Below are positions 1-8,637 of a stretch of 48,537 nucleotides of DNA, one piece after another. Location of the stretch: assembly GCA_041166025.1 (NCBI GenBank), contig JBEAMJ010000027.1:1-48537 (forward strand), given 5' to 3'. Position 1 is the stretch's first letter, and each line of letters begins with the position of its first letter. Made by a program: the position numbers and the translations under genes. The notes below the pieces were generated by a model. That model did not search any database, had not been told where the DNA came from, and was given only the letters and a program-made list of their open reading frames with translations. This stretch comes from UBA7672 sp041166025. GTDB lineage: Bacteria > Pseudomonadota > Alphaproteobacteria > Caulobacterales > Hyphomonadaceae.

Positions 1-450
1 AAGGGCCAGCTTCGGCAGGACGACGGCGGGATAGTGATGGAAAGCCGGCGCTTGTTCCTCGTGGCTCAGGGGCAGGGCGACCCAGGTCTGGATTGCTTCG
101 ATGCGGTGGCCGGCCTCGCGCGCGGCATGCGGGGTTCGTTCGGAGTGGACGATGCCGCGGCCTGCCGTCATCCAGTTCACGGCGCCGGGGCGAATGGTCT
201 GGTAGGTTCCCAGGCTGTCGCGATGATCGAGTGCGCCGTCGAACAGCCACGTCACAGTGGCGAGGCCGATGTGCGGATGCGAGCGCACGTCCATGCCACG
301 GCCGGGAGGCATGACGGCGGGACCGAGGTGATCGAAGAAGACGAACGGCCCGACGTTGCGTCGCTTGGCGAAGGGTAGCAACCGTCGAACCGAAAATCCG
401 CCGAGATCGCGCGAGCGGGGCTCGATGAGGAGTTCGACAGCAGTCGTCAT
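1..450 (-). CDS. Pirin family protein (3' end outside window)
   Basis: The N-terminal 150 residues of a pirin-like bicupin protein are present; the rest lies beyond the left edge. Visible family features are the FDHLGP stretch near residue 39, GMDVRSHPHIGLATVTWLFDG with the metal-binding His residues, and WMTAGRGIVHSER. Bacterial pirins bind a metal in the N-terminal cupin, and some have quercetinase activity; the substrate here cannot be told. The ATG start at 448-450 is supported by AGGAA about 6 bases upstream. It is divergent from the lipoprotein hydrolase gene that follows, so the 65 bp between them must hold both promoters. Confidence 0.9.
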   Translation of the reverse strand, partial: MTTAVELLIEPRSRDLGGFSVRRLLPFAKRRNVGPFVFFDHLGPAVMPPGRGMDVRSHPHIGLATVTWLFDGALDHRDSLGTYQTIRPGAVNWMTAGRGIVHSERTPHAAREAGHRIEAIQTWVALPLSHEEQAPAFHHYPAVVLPKLAL

Positions 451-515
451 GAAGGTTCCTGAAGGAATCTGCAGAGGAGTATGGACGAACGCGATCGGGT
501 TGGGAAACTGCAGGA

Positions 516-1667
516 ATGATGCAGCTGGCTCCATCGCTCGCGACGACCGTGAACTGCTTCCGACAAAGGTGCGGGCCGCTGCTCTCTGCTTTCGCGCTGG
601 TCTTGATGCTCGCCGGCTGCGCGCCGTTGCAGCAGAAGGCGATGGTGGCTGCAACGCGCCCGGTTCCGAGCTTCAGCGCGACCTGGTTTACATCTTTTGA
701 TGGGGCGCGCCTCGGGCTGGATGTCTATGCGGCGCGCGCGCCAAGCCTGGGCGCAGGGCCGTGCGACGACGGGGGCGGTCTCGACACCGAAACGATTCCG
801 GCGGCCTCCGCCTGCGCCGCCGCCGCGGAGGTCTATGCTGCAGAGCCGGACGTCGTGATCATCGCGGTTCACGGCATGAACGACTATGCTGGCGCCTTCA
901 AGGATGCGGGAGATTGGTGGTCGTCCAATGGCGCAACTGTCTATGCCTACGACCAGCGCGGCTTCGGTCGCTCGCCGGGCTGGATGATCTGGCCGAACCA
1001 TGCCGTGATGCGAAAGGATCTCGAGACGGCGGTGGAGCTGGCGCGTGCGCGCCATCCCGGGGCAAGGGTGGCTGTGGTCGGCGAGAGCATGGGCGCGGCC
1101 GTGGCGGTCACGACTTTTGCCGATCCCGAGGCGAGCCAGCCGGACGCGCTGATCCTCTCGGGGCCGGGGTTTCGCGGATGGGGGGCCTTGCCCGTATTGT
1201 ACAGCGTGAGCCTGTGGGTTGCCGCCCATGTGCGGCCGGACTGGATCGTGGTGCCGCCGGATGGCGTGCGCATTGTCGCGACCGACAACAACCGGAAGCT
1301 GCGCGAGATGTGGTTCAACCCGCTGGTGCAGAAATCCAACCGGATCGACAGCGTCTACGGCGTTGTATCGATGATGGAGGAGGCCGACCAGCAGATAGCC
1401 AGACTGCCTCGTGACGTGCCCACACTGATGCTCTACGGGGCTAAGGATGAGATGATCCCGGTCGAAGGCGTGAAGCGCGCGACCGCCAAGATGCCGCCGC
1501 ATGTCCGTACAGCCTACTATGTGAACGGGTACCACATGCTGATGAACGACCTTCAGGCCCAGAAGGTCTGGGCGGACATCCTGGCGTTTGCACGCGATCC
1601 CAAGGGGCGGTTGCCCTCTGGCGCGCCTGCCTTGCCCTGGTTGGCCCGTAAGTCCCCAAATCCCTGA
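516..1667 (+). CDS. Alpha/beta hydrolase lipoprotein (lysophospholipase / monoacylglycerol lipase type)
   Basis: A 383-residue serine hydrolase of the Hydrolase_4 (S33-like) group. The N terminus has a hydrophobic stretch ending in a lipobox (LMLAGC, Cys35), so the mature protein should be membrane-anchored in the periplasm. The probable catalytic triad is visible: Ser191 in GESMG, Asp311 in YGAKDE and His340 in NGYHML. An oxyanion-type HGMNDY motif lies near residue 116. Family members usually cut monoacylglycerols or lysophospholipids; the real substrate is unknown. The ORF starts with two consecutive ATGs, with a weak GGGA upstream. It is followed after 86 bp by a gene of unknown role. Confidence 0.85.
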   Translation: MMQLAPSLATTVNCFRQRCGPLLSAFALVLMLAGCAPLQQKAMVAATRPVPSFSATWFTSFDGARLGLDVYAARAPSLGAGPCDDGGGLDTETIPAASACAAAAEVYAAEPDVVIIAVHGMNDYAGAFKDAGDWWSSNGATVYAYDQRGFGRSPGWMIWPNHAVMRKDLETAVELARARHPGARVAVVGESMGAAVAVTTFADPEASQPDALILSGPGFRGWGALPVLYSVSLWVAAHVRPDWIVVPPDGVRIVATDNNRKLREMWFNPLVQKSNRIDSVYGVVSMMEEADQQIARLPRDVPTLMLYGAKDEMIPVEGVKRATAKMPPHVRTAYYVNGYHMLMNDLQAQKVWADILAFARDPKGRLPSGAPALPWLARKSPNP

Positions 1668-1753
1668 AATTGAAGGAAGTCCGGGGGCCCGAAAATTAAC
1701 CAAAGCGGGGTAGGCTGCAGGCTCGGAAACGTGCATGCGAGGGCCTTCGCGCA

Positions 1754-2899
1754 ATGCTTGCGCAAGTCAAGAAGATCGTGGGAGACGACGTGACCGGGCG
1801 CTTTGGCGCCTGGTGGAATGGCCGCGACTATGTTGCGCCGGTGGAAGGCGAGACCCCGGTCGATGCCAGCTCGACAGCAAAGACCGAAAAGCCGAAGTCG
1901 GAACCTACGAAGTCCGAGGTTGCAAAGCCCGAGGTTGCAAAGCCCGAGCCGCCGAAGTCCGAGGCGTCGGCGGGGCCAGCCAAGCCGGAAGCGCCGCCTG
2001 TCGGATCAGTTGACGTTGGTCCGCCGATTGCTGACCTGCCTCGCGAAACCGCTCAGCTGAATGGTGAAGCGGTACGGATTCGTGCGCTTGAAACACTGTG
2101 GGGTGAGGGCCGGCTTGCTCCTGGCTCCTTCGCACTCGACACACGCATCATCGACCTGGCGCTCGAAATAGCGGATCGTCCAGGCATGGCGGGCTTCATC
2201 GGCGCCGACGCCGCCCTGATCAATGCCTTCATGGCTGTCTCAGACCGCAAGACCGTCGCAACCGAATGGCGGCCGGCCTGCGTCGCAAGGCTCAATGAAC
2301 TCGCAGGGAATGCAGTCGTGATGCTGGGCGAGGTCGACCGCCCGCGCGGGTTCGAGGAGGGGTCGTTGCCGGCGATCGTGAGCGTTGAGGCTTTCGCCTA
2401 CGCCGACCACAAGGCCGGACTTGTTGGCCGTGTCTGCCGTGCACTGGATGCAGGCGGCCGCTGGGTGTTCCTCGATACGACCCGCCGCACCAAAAAGACG
2501 CCGCCGCAGGCCTTCGCCTCGGCCTGGGCTGAACCGCAGCTGGCCACCAACGACGAGATCGAGGAGTTGCTTCAGCTTGCCGGGTTCAAGACGGTGCGCC
2601 GTGCATCCGTCGCTGACCTGATCCTCGCGGCAGCCAAGCAGGGATATGCAAATCTCGCCCAGATGGTGGAGAGCTCTGCCACAGCCGGCCTTTCGGGGCG
2701 CGAGGGCGCGCTGTTCCTGCAGGAGCTTGCGTGGGAAGCGCAGAGCTGGCGGGCGCGTATCCGAGCACTGGAAGGTGGAGCCCTCGAGACCAATCTGTGG
2801 GTTGCGGACCGCACCGAACAGAAGGGGCCCCTGCCGTTCATGCTCGATCAGGTCGCCGCACCGGACGATGCGGGCGCTGCTGAAACCCTGTTCGAATAG
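1754..2899 (+). CDS. Unknown protein with Lys/Pro/Glu-rich N-terminal repeat and methyltransferase-like body
   Basis: A 381-residue protein I do not firmly recognise. Residues 1-25 are followed by a low-complexity stretch (about 36-80) of KSE/KPE units, partly from a perfect 15-bp tandem duplication in the DNA. The rest is globular. A segment near residue 230 (ALDAGGRWVFLDTT) resembles the strand-loop region of class I SAM-dependent methyltransferases, but the canonical GxGxG motif I is not visible, so enzymatic activity is uncertain. There is no signal peptide or membrane segment. The start is ATG 1754; a start further inside cannot be excluded. It probably stands alone or with the upstream hydrolase. 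Confidence 0.7.
   Translation: MLAQVKKIVGDDVTGRFGAWWNGRDYVAPVEGETPVDASSTAKTEKPKSEPTKSEVAKPEVAKPEPPKSEASAGPAKPEAPPVGSVDVGPPIADLPRETAQLNGEAVRIRALETLWGEGRLAPGSFALDTRIIDLALEIADRPGMAGFIGADAALINAFMAVSDRKTVATEWRPACVARLNELAGNAVVMLGEVDRPRGFEEGSLPAIVSVEAFAYADHKAGLVGRVCRALDAGGRWVFLDTTRRTKKTPPQAFASAWAEPQLATNDEIEELLQLAGFKTVRRASVADLILAAAKQGYANLAQMVESSATAGLSGREGALFLQELAWEAQSWRARIRALEGGALETNLWVADRTEQKGPLPFMLDQVAAPDDAGAAETLFE
1919..1948 (+). repeat. Perfect 15-bp tandem duplication in coding sequence
   Basis: The unit GTTGCAAAGCCCGAG occurs twice head to tail (1919-1933 and 1934-1948). It encodes VAKPE twice within a longer degenerate KSE/KPE series (about 1889-1963). Because 15 is a multiple of three, copy-number change by slippage would keep the frame and only lengthen or shorten the linker. 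Confidence 0.9.
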
Positions 2900-3034
2900 A
2901 CCCGGCGCGCCTCGCACACGCAGGTTTCGCCTCAGAATGGGGTGCGTTGGCGGCGCGCCACTTGCCCAGACCCGGCCGTCATGAAAACTCGCGTCTTGCG
3001 GCTCCATGGCGGGCCCGGAGGCTGGAGATTTCCC

Positions 3035-4345
3035 ATGACGCTCACAGTATCGCTGCGGCGGCGAACCCTTGCGCGATCGGCCGCGGCAATCGTGCTAGCG
3101 CTGATGCTGCCGGCCTGCGCGCCCTCCGAGCGGGCGGCGGCCGGGGATCAACCGGCGAACGACACCGCTCTGGTCGAAACCGCGCGAGAGATCCACCAGC
3201 AGAGCCTCGTTCTCGACGCGCACGCCGACATCGTCGTCCCGTCGACGGCGGCGAATTTTCTCAACGCTGACGGATCCTCGAAGGTTGCTCCCGACAAGCT
3301 CAAGTCCGGAGGCGTTGGCGCTGTTGTCATGGCGATCGCAGTCGGACCGGGTCCGCGCACGCGTGAAGACGATGCAAAGGCGCGCGCCGAGGCGGACGAA
3401 AAACTTGCGGCGGTTCGTGCGCTTGCGGCTTCAAATCCCGACACCGTTGCGCTTGCGACATCCGCAGACGAGGTTCTTGCAATCCGCGACAGCGGGAAGG
3501 CAGCGCTGATCCTCGGTTTCCAGAACGCCCGGGCGCTTCAGGGCGACGTCACTGCGCTCGACACCTTCTATAAGGCTGGCGTGCGGGTCTTCGCGCTGAA
3601 CCATCTTGCGCACAATGATTTTTCCGACTCCTCGCGGCCATTCCACGATCCCGTGACGAAGCAGTACGAGCCGGACGCGCATGGCGGCCTCTCGGAGCTG
3701 GGTCTTGCGGCCATCGACCGGATCAACGCGCTGGGCGGTATCGTGGATGTCTCGCAGGCCTCGAAAGCGGCCACGCTGGCGACGATCGCCCGCTCGAAGA
3801 CCCCGGTGATCGCGAGCCATTCGAACGTCCGCGCGATTTCGGATGCGACCCGCAATCTTTCCGACGAGGAGATCGATCGCATCGGGGCGACGGGCGGCGT
3901 CATCCATGTCGCGCCGTTCACGGCCTATCTGGTCAATTTCTCGACGCCCGAGAAACTCGATGCGATCGCAAAGGCGCGACGGGCGGCAGGACTTCCCGAA
4001 ACCTACTCCTACCCGTACGAACTCTACTGGGAGCTCCCCGATCCTGCCGCGCGCGAAGCTTTCACCAGCTCGATCCGTGAGGCGCTCGGGCCCGCGACAG
4101 TCGACACGATGATCGATCACATCGACTACATCGTGAAGCGCGTCGGTATCGATCATGTCGGCATCGGCACCGACTTCAACCATGGCAGCGGGATCGAGGG
4201 CTACCAGGACGCAAGCGAGTCGTTCGCCGTCACGCTGGGACTCGTCCGCCGTGGATACTCGGCCGAAGACATCGGGAAAATCTGGGGCGGGAACTTCCTC
4301 AGAGTGATGCGCGCTGCGGAGGCTGCCAGAACGCAGTCTCCGTGA
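3035..4345 (+). CDS. Membrane dipeptidase, peptidase family M19 (renal dipeptidase-like), lipoprotein
   Basis: A zinc dipeptidase of the M19/amidohydrolase fold, 436 residues from the chosen start. Metal-ligand and fold motifs are visible in order: LDAHAD (HxD pair), the HLAHNDFSD loop, IASHSN and IGTDFNHG. These enzymes cleave dipeptides, sometimes including D-residue or beta-lactam-like substrates. The N terminus has RRR followed by a hydrophobic stretch ending LPAC, a probable lipobox, so it is likely a periplasmic lipoprotein. The ATG at 3035 was chosen over the upstream ATG at 2942 because GGAG lies 7 bases before it and the signal peptide then begins properly. Confidence 0.88.
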   Translation: MTLTVSLRRRTLARSAAAIVLALMLPACAPSERAAAGDQPANDTALVETAREIHQQSLVLDAHADIVVPSTAANFLNADGSSKVAPDKLKSGGVGAVVMAIAVGPGPRTREDDAKARAEADEKLAAVRALAASNPDTVALATSADEVLAIRDSGKAALILGFQNARALQGDVTALDTFYKAGVRVFALNHLAHNDFSDSSRPFHDPVTKQYEPDAHGGLSELGLAAIDRINALGGIVDVSQASKAATLATIARSKTPVIASHSNVRAISDATRNLSDEEIDRIGATGGVIHVAPFTAYLVNFSTPEKLDAIAKARRAAGLPETYSYPYELYWELPDPAAREAFTSSIREALGPATVDTMIDHIDYIVKRVGIDHVGIGTDFNHGSGIEGYQDASESFAVTLGLVRRGYSAEDIGKIWGGNFLRVMRAAEAARTQSP

Positions 4346-4517
4346 GTTCAGCCAGCTGGTCGCGGCGCCTGGCGAGTGATCGCCGGAACAATCCTTGCCG
4401 GTAAACTTCAGATCTCCCTGCGATACGCAAAACCTTGCTCCTTCTGACGGTTCACCGCCGGTTGGCTTGGCGCTATACGCCGCCGCAATCGCACCGTTCG
4501 CGCGTCCGGAGCCGCAT

Positions 4518-5552
4518 ATGTTCGACAAATCCGCCTTCGCCGGGCACGAGAGCGTGCACCACTTCTTCGATGGAAAGACCGGGCTTCGGGCAATCATCGC
4601 GCTCCATTCGACGGTGCGTGGGCCTGCGGCCGGAGGCTGCCGCATGTGGAACTACGCAACCGCGGACGAGGCCTTCATCGATGCGCTGCGCCTGTCGGAG
4701 GGCATGAGCTACAAGAATGCCATGTCGGACCTGCCGCTGGGGGGCGGCAAGGCTGTGATCTGGGGTAATTCCAAAACCGACAAGACGCCGGACCTGTTCC
4801 GCGCCCTCGGCCGGGCGATCGCGACGCTGGATGGAAAGTACTGGTCGGCCGAGGACGTGGGCGTCTCCGTGCACGACATGGCGTTTGCGGCCGAAGAGAC
4901 CAAGTATGTCTCTGGCCTGTCGACGGGGAAGGCTGCCAGCGGCGACCCGTCGCCGGTGACAGCGAAGGGCGTGTTTCTCGGCCTCAAGGCGGCGGCACAG
5001 CGAGCGTTCGGCACTGACGATCTGAACGGCCGGTCCATTGCGGTACAGGGCGTGGGTCATGTTGGGGGCTATCTCTGCGAGCACCTTGCGAGGGCGGGAG
5101 CGAAGTTGACGATCACCGACGTGAACGCTGACACGCTGGCGGAGGTGGCGCGCGCGACTGGTGCGAAAGTGGTCGCCCCGAACGAAATCTATGGTGTGGC
5201 GGCCGACATCTTCTCGCCGAACGCACTGGGCGCCATCGTCAATCCGGAGACGCTGCCGCGGCTGAAGGCGAAGGTCATCGCCGGCGGGGCGAACAACCAG
5301 CTCGCGACGCCCGAGATGGGCGACCGGTTGCGCGAGAAGGGCATCGTCTATGCGCCCGACTATGTGATCAATGGCGGGGGTATCATCAACGTCGCGGCAG
5401 AGATTTCGGGCGCGTATGACCCGGCCTGGGTGGAGGCCAAGCTCCATCGGCTGATCCAGACCCTGGCTGATGTGCTGGATCAGGCCCAGCGCGAAGGCCG
5501 CGCGACCAATCGTGTCGCCGACGAGATCGCTCGTAGCCGGATATCGCGCTGA
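4518..5552 (+). CDS. Glu/Leu/Phe/Val dehydrogenase (leucine/valine dehydrogenase type)
   Basis: An NAD-dependent branched-chain amino acid dehydrogenase catalysing reversible oxidative deamination to the 2-oxo acid. The length of 344 residues is typical. The substrate pocket GPAAGGCR (about 36-42) is present, as are Lys66 (SYKNAM) and Lys78 in GGGKAVIW, which match the substrate-binding and catalytic lysines of leucine dehydrogenase. The Rossmann motif GVGHVGGYL follows in the C-terminal domain. The ATG at 4518 is chosen over 4395 because GGAG lies 6 bases upstream and the family begins with a similar HESVHHFFD segment. Leu against Val or Phe preference cannot be read from sequence alone. Confidence 0.87.
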   Translation: MFDKSAFAGHESVHHFFDGKTGLRAIIALHSTVRGPAAGGCRMWNYATADEAFIDALRLSEGMSYKNAMSDLPLGGGKAVIWGNSKTDKTPDLFRALGRAIATLDGKYWSAEDVGVSVHDMAFAAEETKYVSGLSTGKAASGDPSPVTAKGVFLGLKAAAQRAFGTDDLNGRSIAVQGVGHVGGYLCEHLARAGAKLTITDVNADTLAEVARATGAKVVAPNEIYGVAADIFSPNALGAIVNPETLPRLKAKVIAGGANNQLATPEMGDRLREKGIVYAPDYVINGGGIINVAAEISGAYDPAWVEAKLHRLIQTLADVLDQAQREGRATNRVADEIARSRISR

Positions 5553-5689
5553 GCGCGGAACTGGCCCGCCAACATTAAATCGGCCTGGCCGGCGTTGCCT
5601 TTGGCGGCTGGGCGGCTAGTTTCTGTTGCAGCGCAGCGTAACGAGAGTCGCCGGACAAATGGCGCGGTTATTGCTGTTTGTGGTGTTGG

Positions 5690-5708
5690 TTTACCCATAT
5701 TGGGTAAA
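5690..5708. promoter_or_regulatory. Inverted repeat TTTACCC-ATATT-GGGTAAA, possible operator
   Basis: Perfect 7-bp arms around a 5-base AT spacer, in a locally AT-richer patch 23 bases before the ATG at 5731. The position fits an operator or a transcript hairpin controlling the small gene downstream. If that gene really starts upstream (5626 or 5659), the repeat would be coding. The binding protein is unknown. Confidence 0.4.
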
Positions 5709-5730
5709 TCGAGGCTTTGGGGGCCTGCTT

Positions 5731-6009
5731 ATGTCCGAAGTAGTGCTTCTCATGGGGCCGGAGGAAAGCCGCGACCCGTCACGCCTGATGGAAGCGCTCG
5801 ATGCGTTTGCGAAATGGGCGTCCGAGACGGGCCTGTGGGGTGAGGCCGCCGATGCGCCGGACATCATGGTGAAGAGCGAATTCGCCGGCGGCCAGATGCG
5901 CCGGAAGCTGGTTTTCCAGGACCGCGACCACGCCGCCCGCTTTCTGGTCTTCTGGCGGTCCGAGCGCCACCGGGCGCGGCCATCCGACCCCGCTTTCGCT
6001 CAAGCGTGA
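5731..6009 (+). CDS. Small hypothetical protein
   Basis: A 92-residue soluble protein of unknown function. It has no recognised domain; the C-terminal half is rich in Arg and aromatic residues (FQDRDHAARFLVFWRSERHR) and there is no signal peptide from this start. The frame is open from 5626, and a longer version would add a hydrophobic N-terminal segment (LLLFVVLVYPYW). The ATG at 5731 is preferred because of a G-run (5719-5723) 7 bases upstream and because an inverted repeat lies directly before it. It is 43 bp before the FAD oxidase gene and may be co-transcribed with it. Confidence 0.55.
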   Translation: MSEVVLLMGPEESRDPSRLMEALDAFAKWASETGLWGEAADAPDIMVKSEFAGGQMRRKLVFQDRDHAARFLVFWRSERHRARPSDPAFAQA

Positions 6010-6052
6010 AACTGGCGCTGGCTGTCCGTTGTGACGTCAGTATAGAAGCGCC

Positions 6053-7243
6053 ATGTCGGCAGTCGCTTCTTCCCGAAAATCTTCCCTCAGTGTCGCTGTC
6101 GTCGGCGCAGGCGTCATCGGCCTAAGCGTTGCTCTGGAGCTGCGCGGCCGGGGTGCCGACGTTGTCGTCTATGATCGCGGGGTCGAACTCGGAGCCGGGG
6201 TGACGATCCGCGCCGCAGGCATGCTGGGGGCTGCGTTCGAATGGGCTGCTGAGGAAGACCAGCGCGCGCTGGCAGCCCTCGCGCAGCATGCCGGAAAGCT
6301 GTGGGCGGATTTCGCCGGTCGGCTCGAACGGCTCGGTGGCGGCCCCGTTGAGTATTCCAGCGAAGGCGCGCTGGTCATAGCGCGCACGCCCGCAGAGCTG
6401 GACTGGCTGATGACGTTGACCGCCGCCTGCCAGAAGCGGGGCATGCCTGCATTGATATTGCCGCAGAAGGATCTTGCGGTTCGCGAGCCGGCGCTGGCGG
6501 GCGATCGGGTCTCGGCACTACTGCTTCCGGATGACCAGCAGGTTGATCCGGTGCTGCTGCTGCAGCGGCTTGGCTCAGCGCTTGCGCGCATGGGCGTAGG
6601 ATTGCGGTTCGGCCGGCACATTGAGCGCATTACAGTGGGGCAGCACTTCCTGATGCCGGATGGCGAACGCTTCGATCGCGTTGTGCTGGCCAATGGCGCG
6701 CAGGCGGCGCCGCACTTTGTTGGGCCGCGGGGCGCGGGGCTCTCGCCGGACCTGCCCTCGCCCGTGCCTGTGAAAGGCCAGATGCTGGCGCTGGCGCCTT
6801 TGTCGGGTGACCTGCGTCACGTGATTCATGCGCGCGACGTCTACATTGCGCCGAAAGCCCGCTGGGTCCTGGTGGGGGCAACCAGCGAGCGCGGGCGGGC
6901 GGACGCCGATGTCGACCGCACCGCCATCGACCAGCTCCGGGTGCGCGCGGCGGACCTCGTTCCCGCGCTTGCCGATGCGCCTGAACTCACAGCTTGGGCC
7001 GGCGTGCGGCCTGGCAGTCCGGACGACCAGCCCTTGATCGGCGAGACCGCCATACCTGGCCTGTTTGCAGCGCTGGGCCACTATCGCAATGGCGTCTTGT
7101 TCGCGCCGGCCACCGCTGAAATCATCGCCGATCAGGTGATTGACGGGAAAGTGAGCCCGCTGGCGGCGGCGTTTGACCCGCGGCGGTTTGACAAGGCGGA
7201 CGCGACGCCGCACTCGCCCTCCGGCACGGGCTTCGATAACTAA
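6053..7243 (+). CDS. FAD-dependent amino acid oxidase, glycine oxidase (ThiO)-like
   Basis: A 396-residue flavoprotein of the D-amino-acid-oxidase/DadA fold. The N-terminal dinucleotide motif VVGAGVIGLSVALEL (about 15-29) binds FAD, and the C terminus carries GHYRNGVLFAPATAEI, characteristic of ThiO-type glycine oxidases. ThiO oxidises glycine to the imine used for the thiazole ring of thiamine. No thiS, thiG or thiE is near, so a general amine or amino-acid oxidase role is also possible. The start ATG 6053 has only a weak ribosome site (AGAAG). Confidence 0.8.
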   Translation: MSAVASSRKSSLSVAVVGAGVIGLSVALELRGRGADVVVYDRGVELGAGVTIRAAGMLGAAFEWAAEEDQRALAALAQHAGKLWADFAGRLERLGGGPVEYSSEGALVIARTPAELDWLMTLTAACQKRGMPALILPQKDLAVREPALAGDRVSALLLPDDQQVDPVLLLQRLGSALARMGVGLRFGRHIERITVGQHFLMPDGERFDRVVLANGAQAAPHFVGPRGAGLSPDLPSPVPVKGQMLALAPLSGDLRHVIHARDVYIAPKARWVLVGATSERGRADADVDRTAIDQLRVRAADLVPALADAPELTAWAGVRPGSPDDQPLIGETAIPGLFAALGHYRNGVLFAPATAEIIADQVIDGKVSPLAAAFDPRRFDKADATPHSPSGTGFDN

Positions 7244-7270
7244 GGTCCGGCAGGTTTCCGGGAGAGCCAC

Positions 7271-8437
7271 ATGCACAACATCGCCCCCATGACGGAAGAT
7301 CAGGAAGCGATCCGCGAAGCCGTCGCCGCCGTGTGCGCACAGTTCACGCCGGAGTACTGGCGCAAGTGCGATGAGACAGGCGCCTGGCCGGAAGAGTTTA
7401 CGAAAGCCATGGCCGAAGGCGGGTGGCTGGGCATCGCAATGCCTGAGGAAGTGGGCGGCTCGGGCCTCGGCCTGATGGAAGCCTCGATAATGATGCAGGC
7501 GGTGGCGCGCTCCGGCGCCGGCTTCACCGGTTGCTCCTCGATCCACCTCAACATCTTCGGCGCCAAGCCGATCGAGAAGTTCGGCACGTCGGAGCAGAAG
7601 CAGGAATTCCTGCCGAAGATCATCTCGGGCCAGCAGAAGATGTGCTTCGGCGTCACCGAGCCTAACTCCGGCCTCGACACCTCCAGCCTGCAGACACGGG
7701 CCGAGCGCACGAACTCCGGCTATGTCATCAATGGGCGGAAAATCTGGACGACAGGGGCCCAGCGCGCCGACAAGATCATTCTCATCGCGCGCACCACGCC
7801 GCAGGACAAGGTCGCAAAGCCCTATATGGGCCTGTCGCTGTTCTACATGGACATGAAGGGCGTCGAGGCAAAGCCGATCCCGAAAATGGGGCGCAAGGCT
7901 GTCGAGTGCAACATGCTGTACTTCGACAATGTCGAGATCCCGAAGGAGTCGCTGATCGGGGAGGAGGGCCAAGGCTTCAAATACCTGCTGCAGGGCCTTA
8001 ATCCTGAACGCGTGCTGTTTGCTGTTGAGGCGATCGGCCTTGGCTTTGCAGCGCTGGAGCGCGCCACCACCTACGCCAAGGAGCGCGTCGTGTTCGGCCG
8101 ACCGATCGGCCAGAACCAGGGCGTTGCGCATCCGCTGGCCAAATGCTGGGCGGAACTCTCGGCGGCCGAGCTGCTGGCCTACAAGGCGGCGCGTCTTTAC
8201 GATCAGGGGCTTGAATGCGGAGCGGAAGCCAACGCCGCGAAGTATCTTGGCGCCGAAGCCGGCTTCAACGCCTGCGAAGCGTCTGTGCTGGCCCATGGCG
8301 GGATGGGCTATGCGAAGGAATACGACGTCGAGCGCTACATGCGCGAGGCGATGATCGCTCGGATCGCGCCGGTGAGCCGCGAGATGATCCTGAACTTCAT
8401 CAGCGAGCGCGTGCTGGGGCTGCCGAAAAGCTACTAG
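7271..8437 (+). CDS. Acyl-CoA dehydrogenase
   Basis: A 388-residue FAD enzyme catalysing alpha,beta-dehydrogenation of an acyl-CoA. The ordered family segments are the N-terminal helical domain, FGVTEPNSG (substrate/FAD site), KIWTTGAQ, and the C-terminal domain with RVVFGRPIGQNQG. The usual C-terminal EGTSEIQR, which carries the catalytic Glu in medium- and short-chain enzymes, is replaced by APVSREMI. Instead Glu246 in LNPERVLFA occupies the position of the catalytic Glu of isovaleryl-CoA dehydrogenase, suggesting that type of base. The ATG start is preceded by GGGAGAG. An SDR gene lies 200 bp downstream. Confidence 0.92.
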   Translation: MHNIAPMTEDQEAIREAVAAVCAQFTPEYWRKCDETGAWPEEFTKAMAEGGWLGIAMPEEVGGSGLGLMEASIMMQAVARSGAGFTGCSSIHLNIFGAKPIEKFGTSEQKQEFLPKIISGQQKMCFGVTEPNSGLDTSSLQTRAERTNSGYVINGRKIWTTGAQRADKIILIARTTPQDKVAKPYMGLSLFYMDMKGVEAKPIPKMGRKAVECNMLYFDNVEIPKESLIGEEGQGFKYLLQGLNPERVLFAVEAIGLGFAALERATTYAKERVVFGRPIGQNQGVAHPLAKCWAELSAAELLAYKAARLYDQGLECGAEANAAKYLGAEAGFNACEASVLAHGGMGYAKEYDVERYMREAMIARIAPVSREMILNFISERVLGLPKSY

Positions 8438-8462
8438 GCCCAATTGCCCGCTGTCATTGCGG

Positions 8463-8481
8463 CCGCACGTGAAACGTGTGG
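8463..8481 (+). terminator. Possible weak hairpin terminator after the acyl-CoA dehydrogenase gene
   Basis: CCGCACGT-GAA-ACGTGTGG can fold into an 8-bp stem (one G-U pair) with a 3-base loop, 25 bases after the stop codon. No T-tract follows, so intrinsic termination is doubtful. Confidence 0.3.
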
Positions 8482-8569
8482 GCCGGAAGCCTGGCGCGGC
8501 GACAACGGTGGCCGCGGTCGGTTGGTTCCGGGTTTTCGCGACTGCGTCGTTTGAGCGGGAGTTACAGAG

Positions 8570-8591
8570 CGGGTGGAACCGCTTTCACCCG
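8570..8591. promoter_or_regulatory. Imperfect inverted repeat upstream of the SDR gene
   Basis: CGGGTG (8570-8575) and CACCCG (8586-8591) form perfect 6-bp arms, extendable inward with one mismatch (GGGTGGAA against TTTCACCC). It ends 46 bases before the ATG at 8638. It could be an operator or a leader hairpin; no regulator is encoded next to it. Confidence 0.3.
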
Positions 8592-8637
8592 ACACCAACA
8601 CGTCCTAGCCTACGGGGCTTCTGAGCTGGAGAACCAG

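Noticed and set aside
447..1754. 435-residue open frame on the minus strand opposite the lipoprotein hydrolase
   Set aside because: It is a shadow of the hydrolase gene: Arg/His/Pro-rich composition, no domain, and the plus strand has a clear lipoprotein serine hydrolase.
6053..7243. Thiamine biosynthesis cluster around the ThiO-like gene
   Set aside because: No thiS, thiG, thiE or thiC is found on either side, so only the single oxidase is reported.
6575..8443. 622-residue minus-strand frame opposite ThiO-like and acyl-CoA dehydrogenase genes
   Set aside because: It is antisense to two well-supported enzymes and has the composition of a shadow frame with no known motif.
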